Shown: positions 25,319 through 33,520 of the stretch, one piece after another
Numbering within the stretch: the first letter of the stretch is position 1
How the letters are laid out: each line of letters starts with the position of its first letter
DNA from: Salinimicrobium sp049680855
Lineage (GTDB): Bacteria; Bacteroidota; Bacteroidia; Flavobacteriales; Flavobacteriaceae
NCBI RefSeq assembly: GCF_049680855.1
Contig: NZ_JBMPGS010000003.1
Coordinates: 186,001-250,000 of the forward strand
Length of the DNA stretch: 64,000 nt
Reading direction: 5' to 3'
Translations under genes and position numbers: made by a program
The notes under the pieces: model-generated
What the model was told of the DNA's origin: nothing
Seen by the model: the letters and a program-made list of their open reading frames with translations, nothing else
The model's database searches: none

Positions 25319-26005
25319 ATGAAAATAAAAGTCCTTGGGAGCAGGGGAAAAATTGAACCTTCTGCTCTAAAATATCAAAATCACAGCGGATTCTTAATCG
25401 ACGACAAAATTCTTATTGATGTTGGAGAAAGAGAGTTTATGACAACGAATCCTGAAGCGATCGTGTTCACTCATTTTCATCCCGATCATGCCTTTTTTGT
25501 TTCCGAAGAGAAAAAATTCACTCCTGAAATTCCCCTTTTTGGGCCGCAGGAACATCCGCTCATCCCAAACCTGAAGTTGATCTCCGGTAAATTTGATATT
25601 CTTGGCTATAGCTTTACACCGGTGCCTGTTATTCACGCATTGAAGCTGAAATCCCTGGGTTACATTGTCGAAAAGGACAAAAAAAGGGCATTTTTCACTG
25701 GTGATGTCGCCTGGATTGAAAAAGCATATTTACAGAAAATAGAAAAAGTGGATGTTGTGATTACCGAAGCCACGATGATCAACAAAGGTGGAAGGATAAA
25801 CCGCAAAAAAGACAAAATTTTTGGCCATACAGGGGTGCCCGACCTGGTGCGAATCCTGAGCCCGCTTACCAACAGGATCATCTTTACCCATTTTGGAGAC
25901 TGGTTCTTTGAAAATGTAGAAAAAAGCCCGAAAATACTTAAAGATTTTTCAACTCCTCATCTTGGAGTAATTCCGGCTTTCGACGGACTGGAATTTAGTC
26001 TCTAA
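25319..26005 (+). CDS. MBL-fold metal-dependent hydrolase
   Basis: A 228-residue metallo-beta-lactamase-fold protein starting MKIKVLGSRGKIEPS. FTHFHPDHAFF supplies the HxHxDH zinc motif. VIHALKLKSLGYIVE, AFFTGDVAWI and a late FTHFGDWF provide the remaining metal-binding histidines and aspartate. The fold is common to phosphodiesterases, RNase Z-like and lactonase enzymes, and the substrate is not evident. It is co-transcribed with the erythromycin-esterase-like gene. Its stop overlaps a variant of the AAAATGNCATTTT palindrome and abuts the stop of the DUF72 remnant on the other strand. Confidence 0.8.
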   Translation: MKIKVLGSRGKIEPSALKYQNHSGFLIDDKILIDVGEREFMTTNPEAIVFTHFHPDHAFFVSEEKKFTPEIPLFGPQEHPLIPNLKLISGKFDILGYSFTPVPVIHALKLKSLGYIVEKDKKRAFFTGDVAWIEKAYLQKIEKVDVVITEATMINKGGRINRKKDKIFGHTGVPDLVRILSPLTNRIIFTHFGDWFFENVEKSPKILKDFSTPHLGVIPAFDGLEFSL

Positions 26006-26127
26006 ATGCCATTTTTGAATAACTCTTTTAGCTTTCGGGCATTTTGAGGAGCATTGGCGTGAATGTCATTGTTGAAAAAAATATATACCTCCTTCGCTTC
26101 GGAATTTAAGATCTTCTGGTGCCACCT
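26002..26127 (-). pseudogene. DUF72 protein, C-terminal remnant
   Basis: Forty-one codons directly after the Fpg/Nei remnant stop and in the same frame give RWHQKILNSEAKEVYIFFNN, then DIHANAPQNARKLKELF and a stop. This is the typical C-terminus of DUF72 (YecE-like) proteins, which are normally about 240-300 residues long. No start codon or body of the gene is present. The simplest reading is a deletion that removed most of a DUF72 gene downstream of, or fused to, the decayed glycosylase gene. Confidence 0.6.
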
Positions 26128-26915
26128 TCATAAAAGCTCCTCTTGGCATTTAGGGCAAAAATAAGTGCTGCGGCCAGAAACCTTGATCTTTTCGACCTTT
26201 CCAGAGCATTTAGGGCATTGGGCACCTTCTTTTCTTTGGGGCGTAAGATAGGTATTGGGAAGCTGAGATCGCTGGCCTTCATTTTTGATCGCCGTTTTAA
26301 GAACAGTTCTCATCTTGGAATAAATACCGGAATTCTCTTTTTTTGCAAGTTTTTCAGTCTTGGATTTTGGATGAATTTCACATTGGAACAGGATCTCATC
26401 GGCATATACGTTTCCAATTCCGGAGATCAAATGCTGATCTGTCAACGCACCTTTAATACTGCCCCTTTTCTCCTCAAGTAGGTTATCGAATTCTTCTTTC
26501 CTTAATTCCAGCGCATCTTTACCAAGTGAATGTTCTTTTGCAAAAACATCTACACCTGTTGTGAGATAAATCTTCCCCAGTTTTCTACGACAAGTCAAAC
26601 GCGAGCTGATAATTATTATCAAATGAAATAATCATTTTTGAAAATTTTGGCGGCTCCTGGTTTGAAAAATACTCCAGTTTGCCGGTCATTCCAAAATGAA
26701 AAACCAGCCAGCATTCTTTTCCCAATCTCAGAAAAAAATATTTTCCCAGTTGCCTGGTTTCTTCAAAACTTTTTCCTTCCAAGGCATTTTTGAAGTCTTT
26801 TTGAGGGTTTTGAAGTAAGCTTGCCTCAGGAAATTCTACCCTGGTGATCTTTTGATGCAGTGAGGTATCATCTACATATTTTTTGGAAAAGCGCAATCGC
26901 CGGTAATTCGAGCAT
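26128..26915 (-). pseudogene. Fpg/Nei family DNA glycosylase, frameshifted
   Basis: Conceptual translation covers the full Fpg/Nei family in pieces. From the ATG at 26915 the frame gives MLELPAIALF in place of the universal MPELPEVELF, so the catalytic N-terminal proline is leucine and E6 is alanine. A frameshift near 26886-26892, in an A-rich tract, leads to KKYVDDTSLHQKI. A second, an apparent extra T near 26590, separates NNYQLAFD from CRRKLGKIYLTT. The helix-two-turn-helix (LISGIGNVYADEILF) and the C-terminal zinc finger (CPKC, FCPKC) are intact. Loss of the catalytic proline plus two frameshifts argues for a true pseudogene rather than a sequencing error. Confidence 0.75.
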
Positions 26916-27038
26916 TACAAAGGTTTGGATAGATTCACCTTAATTTAAATAAATCTGCTGAAGCTTCAAAATAAGCCTGATCTATATTTTCATTTTCCGA
27001 AGAAAATCGATAAATTACTAAAAGAGGAAAAATTAAAA

Positions 27039-27728
27039 ATGCAGAAGAAAAACACCATTTTACCGGTATGTTGCATAATATTTTTGCTCATACTCACAGG
27101 TTGCGGCCAAAAAAAATTCATGGAAAGAGAAAAAATAACTTATCAGCAAAACAAAATTATCCCTGCAAAGATTGAAAATGAGGCAAAAACTGCCCTTTCT
27201 TACTACCCACAGCTCGAAAATGTGGAAATTGAATTCCGATTCAAGGAAAAAATAAAAAAATCTTTTATGCAGGCACAGCCCAAATTTTCCAACCTTTTTA
27301 GCGGAAAGAATAACAGGGGTTATTACATCTTCATAAGTGAGAATTTAAATATTGAGGGCGAAGAATTTTCTATAGATGATGTTCCTTCAGATGTAATTGT
27401 CGGCTGGCTTGGCCACGAACTTGGGCACATTATGGACTACCGGGAAAAATCTGCAATGGGGTTGGTAATTTTTGGAATACGATATGTTTCCTCTTCCAAC
27501 TACATCAAAAAAGCTGAAAGAGCAGCAGATACTTATGCCGTTAACCAGGGAATGGGAGAATATATCCTGAAGACCAAAAATTTTATCCTTAATAACTCCG
27601 AACTTTCTGACACCTATAAACAAAGAATTTCAAGATTATATCTTTCTCCTGAAGAAATCGTGGTTCTTGTAAATGAGCTTGAAGAGGAACTGGAAGAAGA
27701 TTTGAAAGAGGAAGAAAAAGAGCGTTAA
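27039..27728 (+). CDS. lipoprotein with HExxH zinc metalloprotease motif
   Basis: A 229-residue protein with a lipoprotein signal peptide ending LILTGCG (C22 acylated). Residues 118-131, DVIVGWLGHELGHI, carry H126-E127-xx-H130, the zinc-protease motif. Thirty residues later KKAERAADTYAV offers E160 and D164 as the likely third zinc ligand, as in gluzincins of the M48 type. The C-terminus is highly charged (ELEEELEEDLKEEEKER). It is probably an outer-membrane-anchored periplasmic peptidase or a peptidase-like protein. Its stop overlaps the stop of the convergent GH3 gene by four bases. Confidence 0.7.
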   Translation: MQKKNTILPVCCIIFLLILTGCGQKKFMEREKITYQQNKIIPAKIENEAKTALSYYPQLENVEIEFRFKEKIKKSFMQAQPKFSNLFSGKNNRGYYIFISENLNIEGEEFSIDDVPSDVIVGWLGHELGHIMDYREKSAMGLVIFGIRYVSSSNYIKKAERAADTYAVNQGMGEYILKTKNFILNNSELSDTYKQRISRLYLSPEEIVVLVNELEEELEEDLKEEEKER

Positions 27729-29254
27729 CCTTCATTTTCTTCCTGCACGAATCTTTCCCAATCGGCAAATTTTTCTTCGTCCATAACTTTTTCCATTTTT
27801 ACCTGGCCGCCTTTCTTCTTGTTTCTCTCACTCCAGCTATAGAATACATCTGGGGAAACCGTTACTACTTCGACGCCTTTCAGAGCCTTTGAACGTGCAA
27901 CTTTATAATTTTTATTGGCTTCTTTTAAGCTTTCGTCCAATGCTGTTGCCAGTTCAACTTCCGAAGCATCGCCTTCCATTCCAAGATACCATTTATGAAT
28001 GAATTCCCCTTCTTTTTTAATGGCGGCTATGGTGAATTCCGGAATTTTCACTCCGAATTTTTGTTCAAGTTCCTGTACGGCATCGTTCATTTTGTTCACA
28101 GAAAGCTGTGAACCCACAACGTTAAGGAAGAATTTTGTTCGTCCTGTAATCCGTATTTCATACCGTTCAACATCTGTGAATTTGATAGTGTCTCCAATAA
28201 GATATCTCCAGGCTCCTGAAACCGTGCTAATGAGCAGCACATATTCTTCTTCTTCCTTCACATCTTCTAATGACACAACAGGTGCTTCAGGTTTTAAGGA
28301 GCCGTCCTGATTAATATATTCTGCTTTAAACGGAACGAATTCAAAATAAATTCCATTGTCCAGTACAAGTTTCATAGAACGCGTCTCGGGTCGGGACTGG
28401 AAAGCCATAAACCCTTCGGAAGCCAGGTAAGTATCAATCACAACCACAGGATGCGCCAACAGGGAGTTAAAACTTTTTTCATATGGTTCAAAGGCAACGC
28501 CACCAGTAGAATAAACTTCCAGGTTAGGCCATATTTCATGTATATGGTTTACCTTATGATATTCAATGATCTTCTTCATCATTAACTCGGTCCAGGAAGG
28601 TATACCTGTAATAGCTCCAATATCCCAATTTTTGGCATTTTTAGCAATTTCAAGAACTCTTTCATCCCAGTCGTCGATTTCTGCGATTTCTACTCCGGGT
28701 TTGTAAAAGTTCCTGAACCAAAAAGGAATATTGCTGGCACTTATTCCACTAATTTCTCCTTCTTCGTGATCCTCTTTCTTGGTGAGATCTGTTGAACTTC
28801 CCAGCATCATGATCTCCTTTTCATAAAAATCTGAAGGAAGATCAAAATTTGCCAAAGCTCCTACTTGTTTGATCCCGGTTTGGCGTATCGCTTCTACCAT
28901 ATCTTCGGTCACGGGGATTCGTTTACTTGATTTCCCGGTAGTTCCCGAACTTAATGCAAAATAAGGTGGTTTTCCCGGCCAGGTCACATCGACTTCAGCT
29001 TCATGCATCTTATACCACCATTCGCGGTTGATCTTATCATAATCAAAAAAGGGCACTTTCGCAGCAAATTCTGCCCGAGGATCTTCTGCCTGAAGAATTT
29101 CTTCAAATTTATAATATTTACCAAAAGCGGTATTTTTTGCTTTTTCCAATAAATCCTGCAGTACTTTCTCCTGCGCCTGCAGGGGATCGGGTTCAGAAAA
29201 AACTTTATCTCTTAGATCAATCAATCCTTTAATTAAGGAACCGATAATGGCCAT
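27725..29254 (-). CDS. GH3 family protein (acyl-adenylate enzyme)
   Basis: A 509-residue protein of the GH3 family, best known for plant enzymes that conjugate auxin or jasmonate to amino acids through acyl-adenylates. The bacterial members have an unknown substrate. Visible signatures are YFALSSGTTGKSSKRIPVT (the phosphate-binding loop), VYSTGGVAFEPY, YLASEGFMAFQ, YRLIGDTIKF-like YLIGDTIKFTDVERYEI and RTKFFLNVVGSQLSV. The N-terminus AIIGSLIKGLIDLRDKVFSE and the C-terminal swivel domain are of normal size. It stands alone. Homologues are widespread in Bacteroidota. Confidence 0.85.
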   Translation of the reverse strand: MAIIGSLIKGLIDLRDKVFSEPDPLQAQEKVLQDLLEKAKNTAFGKYYKFEEILQAEDPRAEFAAKVPFFDYDKINREWWYKMHEAEVDVTWPGKPPYFALSSGTTGKSSKRIPVTEDMVEAIRQTGIKQVGALANFDLPSDFYEKEIMMLGSSTDLTKKEDHEEGEISGISASNIPFWFRNFYKPGVEIAEIDDWDERVLEIAKNAKNWDIGAITGIPSWTELMMKKIIEYHKVNHIHEIWPNLEVYSTGGVAFEPYEKSFNSLLAHPVVVIDTYLASEGFMAFQSRPETRSMKLVLDNGIYFEFVPFKAEYINQDGSLKPEAPVVSLEDVKEEEEYVLLISTVSGAWRYLIGDTIKFTDVERYEIRITGRTKFFLNVVGSQLSVNKMNDAVQELEQKFGVKIPEFTIAAIKKEGEFIHKWYLGMEGDASEVELATALDESLKEANKNYKVARSKALKGVEVVTVSPDVFYSWSERNKKKGGQVKMEKVMDEEKFADWERFVQEENEG

Positions 29255-29480
29255 GTGCTATGATTTTTATGTGGAGCTCAAGTTATTTAAAACTGCATAA
29301 AGCAGCATTAAAGCATTCAGCAATTATTATTAATTTAACTAAATGGAATACCTGCAGCTCTATTGAGCGTATGAAAATTCTACCTGAAAGATACAGGATT
29401 TTAATTTTTTCCCTTATTTTGCACAAAACGCAAATTTCTTATATAAACAACCTGCCATGCAGGCTAACCCCCTACCTTCT

Positions 29481-30068
29481 ATGACTACAGAAAACGCCCC
29501 TCAGAATGCCCGTTACCCTATGGTTCCATATAATCAGGCTTCTAACGAAGTTAAGGCCATTTATGATGACACCATGAAGACCCTTCAACTCCCGTTCGTT
29601 CTTAACTGGTTTAAATGCCAGGGTGATAATGCCACCCTGCTTAAAGGAAACTGGAGTAAACTGAAAAACACACTCATGGAGGGTGAAGTACCAAACGTGC
29701 TTAAACAACTCATCATTTATAATGTCTCCAAAAAGAGAGGATGCCAGTATTGTTCTCATGCCCACGGCATATTTGCAGATAGCATGAGCTCTATGATCTC
29801 TGAAGAAGAAGGTTTTAAAGCGACAGAGAATATAGATTCCCCAAGTATGCCGGTAAGTTATCGTACGGCTGTAAATATCGTGACTAAAGCAGCACTTCAC
29901 CACCAGGATATTTCTGATGAAGATTTCACTGAACTGCAGGAAGCAGGATTCTCGAGGAGAGAAATCCAGGAACTTATGGCACAGGCAGATTTAGTCAATA
30001 TGCTAAACACTATCGCAGATGTTTCGGGGATCAAGATCGACAATGAATTACTGGAAACAGCCGAGTAG
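29481..30068 (+). CDS. carboxymuconolactone decarboxylase/AhpD-like protein
   Basis: A 195-residue helical protein of the AhpD-like/CMD fold. RGCQYCSHAHG carries the C-x2-C-x3-H motif (C88, C91, H95) of AhpD-type thiol peroxidase partners. The N-terminal half (VPYNQASNEVKAIYDDTMKTL) is the usual family start. The ATG at 29481 (MTTENAPQNARY) is preferred to an upstream ATG at 29457. It lies 30 bases before the GAF-DHp gene on the same strand and may be co-transcribed with the signalling pair, linking thiol or peroxide chemistry to that pair. The 226 bases upstream hold no clear promoter; TTATTTTG near 29413 is a weak candidate. Confidence 0.7.
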   Translation: MTTENAPQNARYPMVPYNQASNEVKAIYDDTMKTLQLPFVLNWFKCQGDNATLLKGNWSKLKNTLMEGEVPNVLKQLIIYNVSKKRGCQYCSHAHGIFADSMSSMISEEEGFKATENIDSPSMPVSYRTAVNIVTKAALHHQDISDEDFTELQEAGFSRREIQELMAQADLVNMLNTIADVSGIKIDNELLETAE

Positions 30069-30098
30069 CCTTTTCTTTTTGCAACCAATGCTGCTCTA

Positions 30099-30959
30099 TT
30101 GAACAACCAGACATCACAGCGCTACAGGATTATCTACGAGGCTTATTCCAAATTCGCCAACGGAATTAACCGCTGCGGATCTTTAGAAGAGGTGGTAGAC
30201 GATCTTCAAAGACATTTAAAGTACCTGCTAAATTTCCATTATTTACGACTGGTTCTTCAGCAGGAAGAAGATTTTTTACTTTTATCGATATCCGGAAATG
30301 ACATTCATTATGACATTTTTGACAAAAAGTCTCTGCTGCTTCATGAGATCAAACTATTAGAAAAAGGCATTCCTTTAAAGACTTCAGAAATTCCCCGGGA
30401 AATGTTTACAGATGAAAGTAAAATTTCTGAATTATTAAATCCCGAGTTGTGGGGCTGGTCTTTTGAAAAGAACGAACGATATTTTGTGGTTTCATTAATT
30501 GCAGATGAAAACAAACCTTTTGCATCCAAAGATGTTGAAATTCTAAAATTAGTGACCGACTGTCTTGAAGCGAAATTCCAGGAGATCTTCCTGAAAAATC
30601 AACTGGCGCAAAAAAATGAATCACTTTCAAAGGCTTACAGCACCATCAAAGAACAAAATGATCAAATACAGGAAATCGTCGAAAACCAAAAAGAGATCAT
30701 TAAAGAACGAACTCATGAAATAATAGAAAAAAATGAAAAACTGCTTCATATCCTGGCCTTGAATGCTCACAATGTGCGCGAGCCACTATCCAGGATACAG
30801 GGGATCGCACAGCTATTCGAATTTATGGACGATAAATCCTGCAGGGAAGAACTTATCCCAAAGTTGAACACCTCGGCACATGAAATGGATGAAGTTTTAA
30901 AAGAAGTAATTGACACAGCTTCCCGTGAACTTGTTAATTTAAAAGGGGAAAATGCATGA
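30099..30959 (+). CDS. GAF-like sensor with DHp (HisKA) domain but no kinase domain
   Basis: A 286-residue protein. Residues about 10-165 form a GAF-like sensor (NGINRCGSLEEVVDDLQRHL, then FVVSLIADENKPFASKDVEIL). Residues 165-215 are a coiled coil. Residues 215-280 form a two-helix dimerisation/phosphotransfer domain, with H224 in LNAHNVREPLSRIQGI, where canonical kinases have HELR/HDLREPL. The protein ends right after the second helix, so the ATP-binding domain of a histidine kinase is missing. The stop overlaps the response-regulator start (ATGA), which argues that the end is genuine. It may relay phosphate between another kinase and its partner receiver. The start is TTG at 30099. Confidence 0.65.
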   Translation: MNNQTSQRYRIIYEAYSKFANGINRCGSLEEVVDDLQRHLKYLLNFHYLRLVLQQEEDFLLLSISGNDIHYDIFDKKSLLLHEIKLLEKGIPLKTSEIPREMFTDESKISELLNPELWGWSFEKNERYFVVSLIADENKPFASKDVEILKLVTDCLEAKFQEIFLKNQLAQKNESLSKAYSTIKEQNDQIQEIVENQKEIIKERTHEIIEKNEKLLHILALNAHNVREPLSRIQGIAQLFEFMDDKSCREELIPKLNTSAHEMDEVLKEVIDTASRELVNLKGENA

Positions 30960-31330
30960 GCAAAATATATTTAATAGACGATCAACCCATAGGTAATTTT
31001 ATAGCTAAAAAATTGCTTGAAATCGAAGGTTTTGAGGAAAACGTCCACGATTTCACCAATCCTGTGGAAGCTTTTGAAATAGTGAAAACAGAAAAAGGTA
31101 CTGCCCTCATTTTTCTCGATCTCAATATGCCCCAAATGAATGGCTGGCAATTTTTAGATCAAATGCAGCTAATAGGATTAGATAAAAAAGTTATTATTCT
31201 TACCTCCAGCACCAGTGAACTGGATCGACAAAAGGCCCGGGAATACCCTTTTGTGGTAGATTTCGTGATCAAGCCTCTTAATAGACAAAAATTTACTGAA
31301 CTTGCCACGCACCTCAATCTTCTGAAATAG
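30956..31330 (+). CDS. single-domain response regulator
   Basis: A 124-residue receiver domain without an output domain. The acidic pocket is D8-D9 (IDDQ), the phospho-acceptor is D55 in FLDLNMPQMNGW, the switch threonine is T83 in LTSSTS, and the conserved lysine is K106 in IKPL. Rather CheY/Rcp-like. It overlaps the GAF-DHp gene by four bases, so the two proteins are almost certainly made together and interact. No DNA-binding or enzymatic effector is attached, so the output must be another protein or phosphorelay step. Confidence 0.9.
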   Translation: MSKIYLIDDQPIGNFIAKKLLEIEGFEENVHDFTNPVEAFEIVKTEKGTALIFLDLNMPQMNGWQFLDQMQLIGLDKKVIILTSSTSELDRQKAREYPFVVDFVIKPLNRQKFTELATHLNLLK

Positions 31331-31441
31331 CAAAAAAGCGGGCAATCCCAATTCTGCTTTATATCTTCAGAAGAAAACGTGCCGAAAAATAATATTTAGT
31401 AATTAATTTTTTCCGAAGTAATTTTTTAGAAATTCGCAGTC

Positions 31442-31675
31442 ATGGAAATTCAGCCGAATCATAGAGAATTACTCAACCTTGCACATGCTAAAATGCACTT
31501 TGGGAAGTATAAAGGAAGATATTTATCTGAATTACCAGAGTTTTACCTGGTTTGGTTTCGGCAACAGGGATTTCCAAAAGGAAAATTAGGTTCACAGCTT
31601 GAGCAGGTTTTTGAACTGAAGGTAAACGGTATGGAACACATTTTAAGAGCCATAAGGCTTAAATATCCAAGATAG
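31442..31675 (+). CDS. DUF3820 family protein
   Basis: A 77-residue protein with the DUF3820 signature MHFGKYKGRYLSELPEFYLVWFRQQGFPKG. These small proteins share a fold with the C-terminal part of some exonuclease and helicase accessory domains, but their role is not known. It stands between the response regulator and pyrG on the same strand, with over 100 bases on each side, so it is probably a separate transcript. An AAAATGNCATTTT palindrome follows its stop. Confidence 0.7.
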   Translation: MEIQPNHRELLNLAHAKMHFGKYKGRYLSELPEFYLVWFRQQGFPKGKLGSQLEQVFELKVNGMEHILRAIRLKYPR

Positions 31676-31683
31676 AAAGCATT

Positions 31684-31702
31684 CTCAAAATGCCATTTTG
31701 AG
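31684..31702. repeat. AAAATGNCATTTT palindrome, copy 2 (extended)
   Basis: CTCAAAATG-C-CATTTTGAG is a perfect 9-1-9 palindrome nine bases after the DUF3820 stop. The core AAAATGCCATTTT (31687-31699) is the reverse complement of the copy at 18036. Confidence 0.65.
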
Positions 31703-31812
31703 GTAGTAAACCCTTAAAGTTTTCATAACATAAACTCCTGTGAATGGTTTCTTTTTCTATTCTTCTTTGTATTTTAGCGCCCTGAATACAACAACGCAAA
31801 TCATTCTTTAAA

Positions 31813-33456
31813 ATGGCCGAAACCAAGTACATTTTTGTCACAGGCGGTGTTTCCTCTTCCCTTGGAAAAGGTATTATTGCCGCATCTTTGGCAAAATTGC
31901 TTCAAGCGAGAGGTTACAAGACCACTATTCAGAAACTGGATCCATACATTAATGTTGATCCGGGAACGCTTAACCCTTACGAACATGGAGAATGTTTTGT
32001 CACTGAAGATGGCGCCGAAACCGACCTCGACCTGGGTCATTATGAGCGCTTTTTAAATGTAAATACTTCAAAGGCCAACAACGTTACCACGGGAAGAATT
32101 TACCAGAGTGTGATTGAAAAAGAACGCAGGGGCGAATTTCTGGGAAAAACCGTACAGGTAGTTCCACATATAACCAACGAAATCAAAGAACGTATCCAGA
32201 TCTTCGGAAAAACAGGAGAATTTGATATTGTCATCACCGAAATTGGCGGAACTGTAGGAGATATTGAATCTTTGCCTTATATCGAGGCAGTGCGACAGCT
32301 AAAATGGGAATTGGGCGACGAAAATGCCCTGGTCATTCACCTTACTTTGGTGCCATTCCTTTCGGCTGCCGGGGAACTTAAGACGAAACCTAGTCAGCAT
32401 AGTATAAAAACACTAATGGAAAGCGGAATAAAAGCCGATATTCTTGTTTGCCGTACAGAGCATGAGTTAGGAGATGACATCCGCAGGAAACTGGCTTTGT
32501 TTTGCAATGTAAAACAGGAAGCGGTGATTCAATCTATTGATGCTTCCACAATTTACGATGTTCCAAATCTTATGTTAGAGGAAGGGCTTGATACGGTTAC
32601 GCTAAAGAAACTTTCGCTGCCAGACGAGACATCACCAAACCTTACACAGTGGAACCAGTTTTTGGAGCGTCATAAAAATCCGAAGCACGAAGTTACCATA
32701 GGGCTAATTGGAAAATATGTGGAGTTACAGGATTCCTATAAATCTATTCTGGAAGCTTTTATACATGCCGGGGCGCATAATGAGGTAAAGGTGAATATTG
32801 AAAGTATTCATTCGGAATTCATCAATGACACTACCATCAAGAACAAAATCGCTCATTTGGATGGAGTTCTCGTGGCACCGGGATTTGGCGAACGTGGCAT
32901 TGAAGGAAAGATAGATGCCGTGCGTTTTGCCCGGGAAAACAAGCTTCCATTTCTTGGAATATGCCTTGGAATGCAAATGGCGGTAATTGAATTTGCACGA
33001 AATGTATTGCAGCTAAAAAATGCAAATTCCACTGAAATGGACTCTGACACACCGCACCCTGTGATTGATCTTATGGAAGAACAGAAAGATATCACTCATA
33101 AAGGAGGCACCATGAGATTGGGATCCTGGGAATGTGAATTAAAGGAAGGTTCTCTCGCTCAAAAGATCTATAACAAACCTTCTATAAGCGAAAGGCACAG
33201 GCACCGTTTTGAATACAACAGCCAGTATACGCATCAACTGGAAGCTGCAGGAATGGTCAATACCGGGATAAATCCCAAAACAAAACTGGTGGAGATCATT
33301 GAAATCCCCGAGCACCCATGGTTTTTAGGAGTACAATACCACCCGGAATATAAAAGTACTGTAGCCACTCCTCACCCATTGTTTATCAGTTTTGTAAAAG
33401 CTGCAAAAGAATACTCAGAAGAAAAAAAAGCTGCCAGCTTGGCACAAAAATCTTAA
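31813..33456 (+). CDS. pyrG: CTP synthase
   Basis: A 547-residue enzyme that aminates UTP to CTP with ATP and glutamine. The N-terminal synthetase domain begins KYIFVTGGVSSSLGKGI and has LDPYINVDPGTLNPYEHGE and ITEIGGTVGDIESLPY. The C-terminal class I glutaminase has the nucleophile in FLGICLGMQMAVIEFARN and the His/Glu pair in GVQYHPEYKS. Length and motif order are normal. yidC follows 64 bases downstream on the same strand, a neighbour pair often seen in flavobacteria. Confidence 0.96.
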   Translation: MAETKYIFVTGGVSSSLGKGIIAASLAKLLQARGYKTTIQKLDPYINVDPGTLNPYEHGECFVTEDGAETDLDLGHYERFLNVNTSKANNVTTGRIYQSVIEKERRGEFLGKTVQVVPHITNEIKERIQIFGKTGEFDIVITEIGGTVGDIESLPYIEAVRQLKWELGDENALVIHLTLVPFLSAAGELKTKPSQHSIKTLMESGIKADILVCRTEHELGDDIRRKLALFCNVKQEAVIQSIDASTIYDVPNLMLEEGLDTVTLKKLSLPDETSPNLTQWNQFLERHKNPKHEVTIGLIGKYVELQDSYKSILEAFIHAGAHNEVKVNIESIHSEFINDTTIKNKIAHLDGVLVAPGFGERGIEGKIDAVRFARENKLPFLGICLGMQMAVIEFARNVLQLKNANSTEMDSDTPHPVIDLMEEQKDITHKGGTMRLGSWECELKEGSLAQKIYNKPSISERHRHRFEYNSQYTHQLEAAGMVNTGINPKTKLVEIIEIPEHPWFLGVQYHPEYKSTVATPHPLFISFVKAAKEYSEEKKAASLAQKS

Positions 33457-33520
33457 GTGGTCAATTTATTGACTAGCTTAAAAAAGCGGATTATCGCCGC
33501 AATCTTTATTTAAATATATA

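Noticed and set aside
29260..29484. A 74-codon reading frame between GH3 and the AhpD-like gene
   Set aside because: AT-rich, no recognisable domain or start signal, and it runs into the AhpD-like start; probably chance.
29472..29903. A 143-codon reading frame antisense to the AhpD-like gene
   Set aside because: Mirror of a conserved coding region with no family features.
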